DNA from: Cystobacter ferrugineus
Lineage (GTDB): Bacteria; Myxococcota; Myxococcia; Myxococcales; Myxococcaceae
Length of the DNA: 64,000 nt
Reading direction: 5' to 3'
Assembly: GCF_001887355.1 (NCBI RefSeq)
Contig: NZ_MPIN01000002.1
Span: 62,001-126,000 of the forward strand
Shown: piece after piece, positions 1 through 7,770 of the stretch
How positions within the stretch are numbered: position 1 is the stretch's first letter
Layout: each line of letters starts with the position of its first letter
The notes under the pieces: generated by a model
Database searches by the model: none
Seen by the model: only the letters and a program-made list of their open reading frames with translations
Told to the model about the DNA's origin: nothing
Position numbers and translations under genes: made by a program

Positions 1-600
1 GATGCAACCACCGCCGAGGGCACCCAGGCGGTGTTCGCCCGCGTGCCCGCGGTGGACATCCTCGTGAACAACCTGGGCATCTTCGAGCCCAAGCCCTTCT
101 TCGAGATTCCGGACGCCGACTGGATGCGCTTCTTCGAGGCCAACGTGCTCAGCGGCGTGCGCTTCTCGCGTCACTACGCGCCCGGCATGCGCGAGCGCGG
201 CTGGGGCCGCATCCTCTTCATCTCCAGTGAGTCCGCCCTCAACATCCCCACGGAGATGGTCCACTACGGCATGACGAAGACGGCCCAGTTGAGCATCTCG
301 CGCGGACTCGCCATGGAGCTGGCGGAGTCGGGCGTGACGGTGAACGCCGTGCTGCCCGGCCCCACGAAGACCGAGGGCGTGCAGGACTTCATGCAGAACC
401 TGGCGAAGTCCAAGGGACAGACGGTCGAACAGACCGAGGCGGACTTCTTCCGCACCGCGCGCCCCGGCTCGCTCCTGCGCCGCTTCGCCTCGCCCGACGA
501 GGTGGCCCACCTGGCCGTCTACCTGTGCAGCGCGCGGGCCTCGGCCACCACCGGCGCCGCGCTGCGCGTGGATGGCGGTCTCATCAACAACATCGGCTGA
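1..600 (+). CDS. SDR-family oxidoreductase (5' end outside window)
   Basis: Frame 1 is open from the first base, so the gene begins upstream of the window and only its last 199 codons are present. What remains is the second half of a classical short-chain dehydrogenase: the VNNLG segment after the Rossmann fold, the catalytic Ser in LFISSES, and the YGMTK active-site YxxxK, then VNAVLPGPT and a C-terminal VDGG. The TGxxxGIG cofactor loop must lie outside. Substrate cannot be inferred; NAD(P)-dependent oxidoreduction of an alcohol or ketone is the family function. It runs in the same direction as the DUF4442 gene that follows after 55 bases. Confidence 0.9.
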   Translation, partial: DATTAEGTQAVFARVPAVDILVNNLGIFEPKPFFEIPDADWMRFFEANVLSGVRFSRHYAPGMRERGWGRILFISSESALNIPTEMVHYGMTKTAQLSISRGLAMELAESGVTVNAVLPGPTKTEGVQDFMQNLAKSKGQTVEQTEADFFRTARPGSLLRRFASPDEVAHLAVYLCSARASATTGAALRVDGGLINNIG

Positions 601-655
601 AGCACGGCGGGGAGGCGGCCCCTCCAGGCCCCGGGGATGTTATGTCCCCGGGTCC

Positions 656-1165
656 ATGCGCCCCCTCTCCCATCTGACCCAGTCCCTGAGCCAGCTCGCC
701 TCCCCCGAAAACCTGCGCCCCCTGTGGAACGTGCTTCGCCACGCACCGGGAGGCGGGGTGCTGATGGGGCAGCTCATCGGCAACATGGCTCCGTACACGG
801 GCACCATCCGCCCGGAGGTGCTCTCCCTCGAGACCGGCTACGTCCGGGTGCGCATGAGGGACAGGCGCGCGGTGCGCAACCACCTGCGCTCGGTGCACGC
901 CATCGCGCTGATGAACCTGGGCGAAGTGGCCACCGGTCTGGCGGTGCTGTCCTCGCTGATCGGAGGCATGCGCGGCATCATCACCCACCTGGAGATGGAC
1001 TACCTGAAGAAGGCGCGTGGCCCCATCACCGCGGAGTGCCACGCGCCCGCGACCACGCCCGGCGAGCGCAAGGAGTACGACGTCCAGGCGGATCTCCTTG
1101 ACGAGGCCGGCGAGGTCGTGGCCCGGGCCCGCGCCCGCTGGCTCATCGGCCCCGCCATGCACTGA
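656..1165 (+). CDS. DUF4442 hotdog-fold thioesterase-like protein
   Basis: A 169-residue protein resembling the DUF4442 / PaaI-like hotdog thioesterase group. The MNLGEVATGLAVL segment corresponds to the central hotdog helix, followed by beta-strand segments ending in ARARWLIGP. An acyl-CoA or acyl-carrier thioesterase role is the family expectation; no substrate is evident. The ATG at 656 was chosen because the open frame further upstream overlaps the SDR gene in another frame and is not protein-like. No strong ribosome-binding site is visible. The stop codon is followed immediately by the left copy of the 22-bp direct repeat, so this gene marks the left edge of the accessory block. Confidence 0.75.
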   Translation: MRPLSHLTQSLSQLASPENLRPLWNVLRHAPGGGVLMGQLIGNMAPYTGTIRPEVLSLETGYVRVRMRDRRAVRNHLRSVHAIALMNLGEVATGLAVLSSLIGGMRGIITHLEMDYLKKARGPITAECHAPATTPGERKEYDVQADLLDEAGEVVARARARWLIGPAMH

Positions 1166-1187
1166 CTCAGTGGCCGGCGTCGGCGCC
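1166..1187. repeat. Left copy of 22-bp direct repeat (tail of zinc-ribbon gene)
   Basis: These 22 bases (starting CTCAGTGGCC) are identical to 10404-10425. On the minus strand they encode TGADAGH-stop, the last residues of the zinc-ribbon gene at 10405-10803; here the upstream residues diverge at once (ENAS instead of ADAG) and the rest of the gene is missing. The copy starts one base after the stop of the DUF4442 gene. It is best read as a left-behind or duplicated gene tail marking a recombination or insertion boundary. Confidence 0.85.
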
Positions 1188-1220
1188 GGTGCTGGCATTC
1201 TCAGTCCTTCGCGGCCCCGT

Positions 1221-2489
1221 TCAACCGAACATGCCTCGCTCGGCATGGATGGCGGTGACGAGCCGGTCCAGTTCCTCGGCCGTGTTGAACAGGGCCGGCG
1301 TCACGCGCACGACCGGCCCCGAGGCGAGTCCGCGTTTGGCGACGACGAGGATGCGGTGCTTGTCGATGAACACGCGCTGGACGCGTTGCGCATCCTCCCA
1401 GCTCTTCTGGCCCGGCAGGCGGAAGGCGCCGATCGCGGCGTAGCGGCCCGGCTCCTCCGGCTGGACGATCTCGACCCCGCGGATTTCGCGTGCCCCCTCG
1501 ACCCACCGGTTCCGGTGAGCGAGGAGACGCTGAAGCTTCCGGTCTGGACCGATCTCGCGATACTCCGCAATCGCATCGGGGATGGTGAGGCGCGCGGCGA
1601 AATCGACGGTGCCGGTCGGCATGCGTGCCCGGATGTCGGTGTCCGGATGGATGTGATTACCCAACCAGGGCGCGATATCCTGCTGCCGGCCCTGGCGGAT
1701 GTAGATGCCGCCGGTGCCGAGCGGAGCCGCCACCCATTTGTGGAGGCTGAACCCCATGAAGTCGACGCCGAGCGCATCGACATCGACGGGGATCTGGCCG
1801 ACTGCCTGCGCGCTGTCGAGGATGACGTCGACGCCCCGCGCCTTCGCCATGGCCGCGATCTCCCGCACCGGCAGGATCAGTCCGTTGCGGTTGGAGATGT
1901 GCGTCAGCAACAAGAGGCGCGCGCGCGGCGTGTCGCTCAGCGCCTTTTCATAGGCCGCGAGGATGTTGGCCGCGGTCGATGGCTCGGGAATGACGATGCG
2001 CACGAGCGTCGCGCCCCGGCTGGCCTCCAGATAGGCCATGGCGTGCTGCATCTCGTCATAGTCGATATCGGCCATGATGATCGCATCGCCGGGCTCGAGC
2101 GGGCGGTAGTTGACGATCAGCCCGTACAGCGCCTCGGTGCCGCCGCCGCACAGCGCCACCTCGCCCACCTCGGCGCCGATCAGCCCGGCCACGGCCTCGA
2201 CCGAGCGCTGGAGGCGCTCATCCCGCGTCGGGCCCGGCAGCGCGCTCCGCAGGAACAGCGCGTTGTTGCGGTTCACCCAGTCGCCATTCGCGCGATAGGC
2301 GGCCATGACTCCGCGAGTCATCGCGCCGTAATAGGCCGCATCGAAGTTGGTGATGCTCCGATCGACATCATAGCGGGAGACGAAGTCATCGGACCCGTCC
2401 AAGGCCTGCGCGGCGGCCGCGCAGCCGCCGAAGCTCCCCCCCAGCGCCATGCTGCCGATACTCCCCAGAATTGTCCTCCGACTGATCAA
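1221..2489 (-). CDS. Tat-exported PLP-dependent aminotransferase class V-fold enzyme
   Basis: A 422-residue protein of the class V aminotransferase / isopenicillin-N-epimerase-like group. It begins with a twin-arginine signal (SRRTILGSIG, then a short hydrophobic run and an Ala/Cys-rich cleavage region), so export to the periplasm is likely, which is unusual for PLP enzymes but known in this subgroup. The PLP lysine is in FSLHKWVAAPLGTGG, preceded by the cofactor Asp in VDVILDSAQAVGQ. The start is a TTG at 2489: AGGAGG lies four bases upstream, and that start puts the RR motif at the very N-terminus; a 40-residue upstream extension is open but not protein-like. The gene uses more GAT/ATC-type alphaproteobacterium-like codons than its neighbours and lies just inside the left repeat, suggesting acquisition. 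Confidence 0.85.
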   Translation of the reverse strand: MISRRTILGSIGSMALGGSFGGCAAAAQALDGSDDFVSRYDVDRSITNFDAAYYGAMTRGVMAAYRANGDWVNRNNALFLRSALPGPTRDERLQRSVEAVAGLIGAEVGEVALCGGGTEALYGLIVNYRPLEPGDAIIMADIDYDEMQHAMAYLEASRGATLVRIVIPEPSTAANILAAYEKALSDTPRARLLLLTHISNRNGLILPVREIAAMAKARGVDVILDSAQAVGQIPVDVDALGVDFMGFSLHKWVAAPLGTGGIYIRQGRQQDIAPWLGNHIHPDTDIRARMPTGTVDFAARLTIPDAIAEYREIGPDRKLQRLLAHRNRWVEGAREIRGVEIVQPEEPGRYAAIGAFRLPGQKSWEDAQRVQRVFIDKHRILVVAKRGLASGPVVRVTPALFNTAEELDRLVTAIHAERGMFG

Positions 2490-2743
2490 AGTGCCTCCTC
2501 TTTGCTTGACCTTGCGCCGCACGGCCGTCATCCGCGCCGGAGGCGATACAACATGACAACAACTTGGGAATGAACATCCGATGAATCGATGAGTGCGCGC
2601 GCGCGGCATGATGTCGCGGGTCGCCTCGAGCTTGTCGACGAGCGCTCTTCAGCGCGGGCAACACGCTGCTTCTCAACAGCAGCCATCAGCCCCCCTCACA
2701 GGGATGTTGCTCACGAGGAGAGGAACCTTTACCCAGGGGCCCC

Positions 2744-5503
2744 ATGCGAGCCACTCCTTTCGTCCTCTTCTGTTCCGCGTCGGTGCTGCTGCTGTCGGCC
2801 AGTGCGTGCCGTGACGAGCCCGAGCCGAGCCCGGAGCCGGTCTGCGCCGAAGCGCTGCTCCCGCTGCAGAACCCGCGCTCCCATACCCTGGGCGAGACCT
2901 TCTACCTGCCCCGGCTGAAGCAGGACGAGCGGTGCCCCTCCACCCTGGAGTGGCAGGTCGTCTCCGCGCCCGAGGGCAGCCGCAACACCGCCTACACGCG
3001 GGGCGCTCCCGAGCCGCGCTTCACGCCGGACATGCCCGGCGACTACGTCCTCCGGCTGGGCGAACTGCGCGACTCCGAGGTGCCGCTCCACGTCGTGGCC
3101 CGTTCTCCCGCCGAGCGCTTCCGCAACCACTACCTGACGCCCCTGTCCGGCGTGGTGCGTGTCGGGGAGGAGCTGTGGACCGCGAACGGTGCGTCCTACA
3201 CGGTGAGCCGTCTGGCGCGGGTGGACGGCACGCAGTGGAGCCAGCAGGGCGAGGTGCCCGTGGGCGCGTGGCCCTCGGCGCTGGCCTGGCGCGAGCCGCT
3301 GCCCTATGTGCTCGTCGCCCAGCGCGGCAGCGATACCGTGGGCTTCATCGACAGGGAGCGCGGCGTGCTCGTGGACTCCCTCTGGGTGGGGGACGAGCCC
3401 TCCGGTCTGGCTCTCTCGCCGGACGCACGGCGGTTGTACGTGTCGCTGGCCACGCAGCGCCGGGTGGCGGTGGTGGACCTCACGGTTCGCGAGGTCGTGG
3501 CGCAGGTGGAGGTGGGGTTCGATCCCCGGGCCCTGGCGCTCTCCCCGGACGGCCGGCGGCTCTTCGTGGCCTCGTACCGCTCCGGCAACCACGCCAAGGA
3601 CACACGCGGCAAGTACGGGCCGGAAGACGACCAGGACATCTCGGTCGTCGACACCGCGTCGCTGACGACGATCGCCACCGTGGACGGTGTCTCCGCCGAT
3701 CTCCGGGCCCTGGCGCTCTCCGAGGACGGGAGCGAACTGTATGTCGCCGCGACCGATGGAGACCCCGAGCCCTCGCAGGCGGACGCCACGGCGAAGCCCT
3801 TCGTGCACGAGGTGGTGGTGGTGGATGCGGACGCGGAGGTGCCGGGCGTGCTGCGGCGCGCCGATCTGACGCGCCAGGCCGGCTCCGGGGGCCCCGTGGT
3901 CAATCCCGCGGGGGTGCTCGCGGTGGGGGACACGCTGTGGGTCTCCTCCGAGTCCTCGGACGTGGTCGTGGCGCTCGACCGGAACACGCTCGCCGAGAAG
4001 GCCCGGGTCGCGGTGGGCCCGGGGGCCCGGCAGATGGTGGCGCTGGATGCCGCGGGCACGGTGGCCGTCCACTGCTTCCAGAGCTTCGAGCTGTGGGTGC
4101 TGCGCGCGGACGGGACGGTGCTCCAGAAGGTGAAGCTCGCGGAGGATCCGCGTCCCGCGAACGTGGCGCTCGGCGAGCGCGTCTTCACCCGGCCCGGTGG
4201 GGGCTTCGCGGCGAACCACTCCTGCTCGAGCTGTCATGTGGAGACGCAGAATGACGGCATGGTGTGGCGCTTCGGACCGTCCATCTGGCACAACGTCCGG
4301 CCGCTGCAGTTGCTGGACGCCACCACGCCGCTGGAGTGGGGCGCCTACGTCTCCAGCTCCGAGAACTTCGGCTACCAGGGGCCCGCGTCCATCGTGTCGC
4401 GTCCGGCCACGCCCGAGGAGGCGCTCGGACTCCAGGCCTTCCTGGGCTCGCTGCTCGGCGCTCCCAGGGCCACGGGCCACACCCGGCTGGATGGCAGCTA
4501 CACCGAGGCGGCCCTGCGCGGACAGGCGCTCTTCGAGGGCAAGGCCGCCTGCTCGGGTTGCCACACGCCGCCGCTGTACACGTCGCGCGGTTATGTCGCG
4601 CAGGGCAAGTCCGGTGAGCCGGCCGACATCCCCACGCTCCTGGGCACCTACCGCCACGGCATCTACTTCGTGGGCGCGAAGGCCCGGAGCCTGGAGGCCG
4701 CCCTGGAGGTGGCGATCGACTACGTGAAGGTGCCGCTCAGCGCCGAGGAGCGCGCGGATCTCCTGGCGTTCCTGCGCGAGCTGACGCCCAAGGGTGGGGC
4801 TCCCATGGGCATCTGGCCGGACATCGACAGCGACGAAGGTGTCTACCCGGACGTGCGCCCGTCCGTGGCCTTCGCGGACCCGGTGGAGGACACCCAGGGG
4901 AAGACGGCCGCCGAGGTGGCGGCGGAGTACGTGGTGCTGGAGGACGCCCTCGGCAACCGAGTGTCCGGCGCGGTGGAGGTCCAGGGCGGACGGCTCACGT
5001 TCGTGCCGGCGGCGCCGCTCGCGCCGGGGGCTCGCTACCGCTTCCGGGTGCTGCCGGGCCTGCCGTTCCTCTCCGGAGGCTCGCTCTGGGGCGAGTTCGG
5101 GAGCGAGTTCACCGTCGCGAAGCCGGCCGCGGGCACCTGGCCCCGAACGATGCGCATGACGGTCCAGGTTCCAGGGCGCGAGGGCACCGCGCCCGTGGAC
5201 TTCGTGCTCGAGACGACCGAGGCATCCCGTCCAGGTGGGCTCACCCTGACGATCCTTCCCCAGGGCTCGGGCAGCCAGCAGCGTCAGCAGGTCTGGTCGC
5301 GGCTGGATGGGGACCGGTGGCGGGTGCAACCCTTCGCGATGCCGCTCTTCAGGACCAGCGTGGCGGATGCCTCGGAGGTGATGGGCACGGTCACACAGGT
5401 GGATCCGTCCACCCAGGGCATCACCCGGGTGGAGGGCAAGCTGCGCATCCGCGGGCCCGGCATCGACATGCCGGACGTCGCGTTCTCCATCGTTCCGCAA
5501 TAG
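2744..5503 (+). CDS. Lipoprotein: YVTN beta-propeller fused to di-heme cytochrome c peroxidase-like domain
   Basis: A 919-residue exported protein. It opens with a signal peptide ending LLSASAC, compatible with a lipobox. Residues about 120-460 form a YVTN/YncE-type beta-propeller (repeated PSGLALSPDARRLYV and PRALALSPDGRRLFV blades). Residues about 480-700 hold two heme-c sites, CSSCH near 490 and CSGCH near 602, as in MauG / cytochrome c peroxidase-type di-heme proteins. A C-terminal beta-rich Ig-like region (about 710-919) follows. Inferred role: a surface or periplasmic redox protein carrying electrons or modifying a partner bound by the propeller. The start has GAGGAGAGG about 20 bases upstream, further than usual. 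It lies inside the repeat-bounded accessory block. Confidence 0.85.
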   Translation: MRATPFVLFCSASVLLLSASACRDEPEPSPEPVCAEALLPLQNPRSHTLGETFYLPRLKQDERCPSTLEWQVVSAPEGSRNTAYTRGAPEPRFTPDMPGDYVLRLGELRDSEVPLHVVARSPAERFRNHYLTPLSGVVRVGEELWTANGASYTVSRLARVDGTQWSQQGEVPVGAWPSALAWREPLPYVLVAQRGSDTVGFIDRERGVLVDSLWVGDEPSGLALSPDARRLYVSLATQRRVAVVDLTVREVVAQVEVGFDPRALALSPDGRRLFVASYRSGNHAKDTRGKYGPEDDQDISVVDTASLTTIATVDGVSADLRALALSEDGSELYVAATDGDPEPSQADATAKPFVHEVVVVDADAEVPGVLRRADLTRQAGSGGPVVNPAGVLAVGDTLWVSSESSDVVVALDRNTLAEKARVAVGPGARQMVALDAAGTVAVHCFQSFELWVLRADGTVLQKVKLAEDPRPANVALGERVFTRPGGGFAANHSCSSCHVETQNDGMVWRFGPSIWHNVRPLQLLDATTPLEWGAYVSSSENFGYQGPASIVSRPATPEEALGLQAFLGSLLGAPRATGHTRLDGSYTEAALRGQALFEGKAACSGCHTPPLYTSRGYVAQGKSGEPADIPTLLGTYRHGIYFVGAKARSLEAALEVAIDYVKVPLSAEERADLLAFLRELTPKGGAPMGIWPDIDSDEGVYPDVRPSVAFADPVEDTQGKTAAEVAAEYVVLEDALGNRVSGAVEVQGGRLTFVPAAPLAPGARYRFRVLPGLPFLSGGSLWGEFGSEFTVAKPAAGTWPRTMRMTVQVPGREGTAPVDFVLETTEASRPGGLTLTILPQGSGSQQRQQVWSRLDGDRWRVQPFAMPLFRTSVADASEVMGTVTQVDPSTQGITRVEGKLRIRGPGIDMPDVAFSIVPQ

Positions 5504-5505
5504 CG

Positions 5506-5560
5506 GCGCTGGAGCGGGGCCTCCTCACCGGTGCGCGGAAGAGGGGGCCTCGCATCAAAT
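5506..5560. terminator. Hairpin element, copy 1 (convergent-gene terminator-like)
   Basis: Directly after the stop at 5503. Arms 5518-5526 (GGCCTCCTC) and 5541-5549 (GAGGGGGCC) pair over 9 bp with one G-U wobble around a 14-base loop. The flanks GCGCTGGAGCGG and TCAAA recur in a second copy at 7727-7770, also between convergent genes. There is no U-tract; a bidirectional terminator or a small dispersed hairpin repeat are both possible. Confidence 0.6.
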
Positions 5561-5671
5561 CCCGGTACCGTCCTGCGAAGCTGGGAGGACCATGGAACGC
5601 TTCGTCGAGGTCGCCAAAAAACCAAGCGACCCCTCCTGGGGACGGCTCAATCCTAGTTTCTCAGCAGCCTG

Positions 5672-6460
5672 TTAGTGATTGAGTTCCTGTTCCCAGTACG
5701 GTGGAAGATGATCGTAACCGCTCTTGCGCTCGTCAAGCACAAAGACATTGCCCGCGTTGCGATTGCGCGCGCAGTCGATCGCGTTGTTCATGTCATCAAC
5801 GCTGCATGTGTTCCAGACCAGGTGCACGATCTGGTCCCTGTACTTCGAATTCTTCCACCAGCTCGGTATGCTGACGGGGGCATCCTCTTTGTTGATGGCG
5901 CAGTATTTATTCAGATAGACGTCATACTTCTCCTCCCACATCACCACATAGTCAGAGTGTTGCACCGTCCATTCCGACACCGTCTGTCCGGCAATCAGCA
6001 CCGAGGTGGCTCCCTGATGCTTCTCCTTGAGTTGCTTGATGAGCCCTCCGAAGAACGTCTCGGCGGAATTGTCATTGGGTTTTGTCGCGGACTCCTGGTC
6101 ATACCAATAGACGGCTTCGTCGAAGAAGATGCCGTCGAGACATCCGTCATATGCTTCGTACCAGTCGTCGATTTCTTTCAGGATGTCCGTTGCCGCGCGC
6201 CGCGCTGGCTTGTCGTCTCCGCTTTTTTCTCGCGTGTGCACGTAGCCGAGCACCTTCTGGCCCACGCCTCGGCACCTGCGGAATTGCTTTTGCGCGGACT
6301 TCAAACTGCTCGGCGCGAGCGTGGGAAAAGACTCGTCGGGGATGACGATGCTGACCTTATTCCTCGCCTCCTCGATGCTTCTCCAGCAGTCATGCGGCCT
6401 ACCATCCGAATCGGTCCATTTGTGCTCCAACCCGAAATAGGCCGGTACGACGATCTTCAT
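5672..6460 (-). CDS. Spherulation-specific family 4 (spherulin 4)-like protein
   Basis: A 262-residue protein matching the Spherulin4 family, a TIM-barrel group related to GH114-type endo-polygalactosaminidases. Visible family hallmarks: MKIVVPAYF at the N-terminus, the VLGYVHT strand, DILKEIDDWYEAYDGC, and LDGIFFDEAVYW with the acidic pair at a barrel strand end. No signal peptide is seen, so a cytosolic product or non-classical export is implied. Function is unproven; polysaccharide-related activity is a family-based inference. Base composition is clearly lower in GC and codon use is relaxed (AAA, GAT, TAT, ATA common) compared with all neighbours, a strong sign of transfer. A weak AGGGAT precedes the ATG. 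Confidence 0.8.
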   Translation of the reverse strand: MKIVVPAYFGLEHKWTDSDGRPHDCWRSIEEARNKVSIVIPDESFPTLAPSSLKSAQKQFRRCRGVGQKVLGYVHTREKSGDDKPARRAATDILKEIDDWYEAYDGCLDGIFFDEAVYWYDQESATKPNDNSAETFFGGLIKQLKEKHQGATSVLIAGQTVSEWTVQHSDYVVMWEEKYDVYLNKYCAINKEDAPVSIPSWWKNSKYRDQIVHLVWNTCSVDDMNNAIDCARNRNAGNVFVLDERKSGYDHLPPYWEQELNH

Positions 6461-6924
6461 ATTTGATCCCTGTGTGGAAGTCGCGAGGTCGGAGTCCGTC
6501 CTGTGCCTCTGTAACGATAAATCGTAGCGATTTCACAGACAAGCCAATAGACCTGATTGTGCAATGACAAGTCACGAAGACAACCATCGCCTCCTGGTGC
6601 GTCCGGTAGTGGGCCTGCCCCGGCTTTGTAGCTCTCCCGCACCTTGTGTGCTCGACGCGCTTGCCCGCCGTTGGCGTGGTTCGCGAGCGGGCAAGCAGGA
6701 GGAGGAACGGCAGTGAGCAGGAGTGCGGGTACAACCCGCGATGAACCAGTTGTACCCCCTTTGTGAAACGGCCCCCAAGTCAGGGGACCCCAGCACTCGC
6801 CGCCTGCCTCCGCACCTCACGCAGGCCAACACGTCCAGCGCGAACCTCCTGCGGTGGCGTGCGCGCCTTCTTCGACCTCCAGCCGTTCGCCGGGGTGGCG
6901 TTCCTGTACTGAAAGGCGCTCCGC
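6461..6924. other. 464-bp intergenic stretch with two inverted repeats
   Basis: No convincing gene. The part next to the spherulin-like gene is AT-richer and probably holds its promoter. Further on is a perfect 10-bp inverted repeat, GCTTGCCCGC at 6659-6668 and GCGGGCAAGC at 6687-6696 (18-base spacer). A perfect 9-bp repeat follows, GGGTACAAC at 6727-6735 and GTTGTACCC at 6749-6757 (13-base spacer). Either could be a terminator stem for the FHA gene read from the right, or a protein-binding site; neither has a U-tract. Confidence 0.6.
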
Positions 6925-7254
6925 TCAGTCCAGCACGACCCGGAACCAGTAGCGATTCGCGATCCGGAACTCCTCGCCCGAGGCGAGGAGAGTCACCTGG
7001 CGCTGCTCGCCGCCCGCGTGAATGCCATTCGTGCTCCCCAGGTCGACAACCAGGAGCCGGAGCTTGTCGGGCATCACGGCGAGCAGCGCGTGCAGCCGCG
7101 CCACCGTGCCATCGGGCATATGGATCTGAGCGTCCGTGCTCCGACCGAGGAACACCGTGACTCCCGCGGGCACCTGAGTCTTCGTGCCGAGCGGCATCGG
7201 CGTGTCGCCACCGAAGCCCGGCTCCGACCGGATGAACACCACGGAGAAACCCAT
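6925..7254 (-). CDS. FHA domain protein
   Basis: A 109-residue protein that is essentially a single forkhead-associated domain. It shows the FHA signature: FLGRS near residue 45, ARLHA (the usual SRxHA with Ala for Ser), then VDLGSTNGIHAGG. FHA domains bind phosphothreonine peptides and in myxobacteria often accompany Ser/Thr kinases, but no kinase is adjacent here. The ATG at 7254 was chosen because residues upstream in the same frame are antisense to the tyrS remnant and look artificial. It could be a fragment of a larger protein; the replaced Ser in the phosphopeptide-binding loop may weaken binding. Confidence 0.65.
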   Translation of the reverse strand: MGFSVVFIRSEPGFGGDTPMPLGTKTQVPAGVTVFLGRSTDAQIHMPDGTVARLHALLAVMPDKLRLLVVDLGSTNGIHAGGEQRQVTLLASGEEFRIANRYWFRVVLD

Positions 7255-7443
7255 GGGGCCATCCAAGCCCAACTCGGACCTCGCGCCAAGCCAGGCTCGG
7301 CGGGGCATGCGCATCGGGTTGTCCGCGCTCCTGCTGCTCGCGGTGTTCCGTCCGCCGCTTACGCGCGCGCAGTGGATCGCGGTCATCCCGAATGGGGTGG
7401 TGCTCGGCACCATGAACCTGAGCTTCTGATTGACCGGGCGTGA

Positions 7444-7710
7444 GACCCAGCCGGCGACGGCCTGCACAGCGTGGCGGTCGCGCGGGCGGACCTCGACGCC
7501 GGCCTGCGCCTCGTCGATCTCCTCGTGGAGGCGGACCTCGCCGAATCCAAGGGGGCCGCGAAGCGGCTGATCCGTGACGCCGGGGCGCGCGTGAACGGAA
7601 CCGTGGTCGCCGACGAGGCGGCCTTGGTCACCGCCGCCGACCTGGACAGCGAAGGCCGCATCCGGCTCTCCGCCGGGCGAAAGCGCCACGCCCTCATCCG
7701 ATGCCATTAA
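7444..7710 (+). pseudogene. tyrS: tyrS remnant: C-terminal S4 domain of tyrosyl-tRNA synthetase
   Basis: Eighty-eight codons from the TGA at 7441 to the TAA at 7708 read as the extreme C-terminus of a TyrS: VARADLDAGLRLVDLLVEA, then SKGAAKRLIRDAGARVNG, VVADEAALVTAADL and LSAGRKRHAL. This is the tRNA-binding S4 domain and tail. The catalytic Rossmann domain (HIGH and KMSKS motifs, about 320 residues) is absent and no start codon with a ribosome site is visible, so it is a truncated remnant. It shows that this segment was joined from a different genomic context. Confidence 0.8.
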
Positions 7711-7726
7711 CGGCAGGACGGCAGCA

Positions 7727-7770
7727 GCGCTGGAGCGGGGCCCTCTCAGGAGAGGGGGCCTCATCTCAAA
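7727..7770. terminator. Hairpin element, copy 2 (convergent-gene terminator-like)
   Basis: Arms 7739-7747 (GGCCCTCTC) and 7752-7760 (GAGGGGGCC) pair over 9 bp with one wobble and an AGGA tetraloop. The flanking GCGCTGGAGCGG and TCAAA match copy 1 at 5506-5560. It lies between the tyrS remnant and the convergent metalloprotease gene, whose stop is six bases away. Confidence 0.6.

Noticed and set aside
2729-5500. A 923-codon open frame on the minus strand
   Set aside because: It is exactly antisense to the propeller/di-heme gene, is full of Arg, His, Gly and Ala, and has no domain pattern. Such shadows are expected in very high-GC coding DNA.
6723-7160. A 145-codon plus-strand frame near the FHA gene
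   Set aside because: Arg/Pro/Ser-rich, overlaps the FHA gene antisense and has no recognisable motif.
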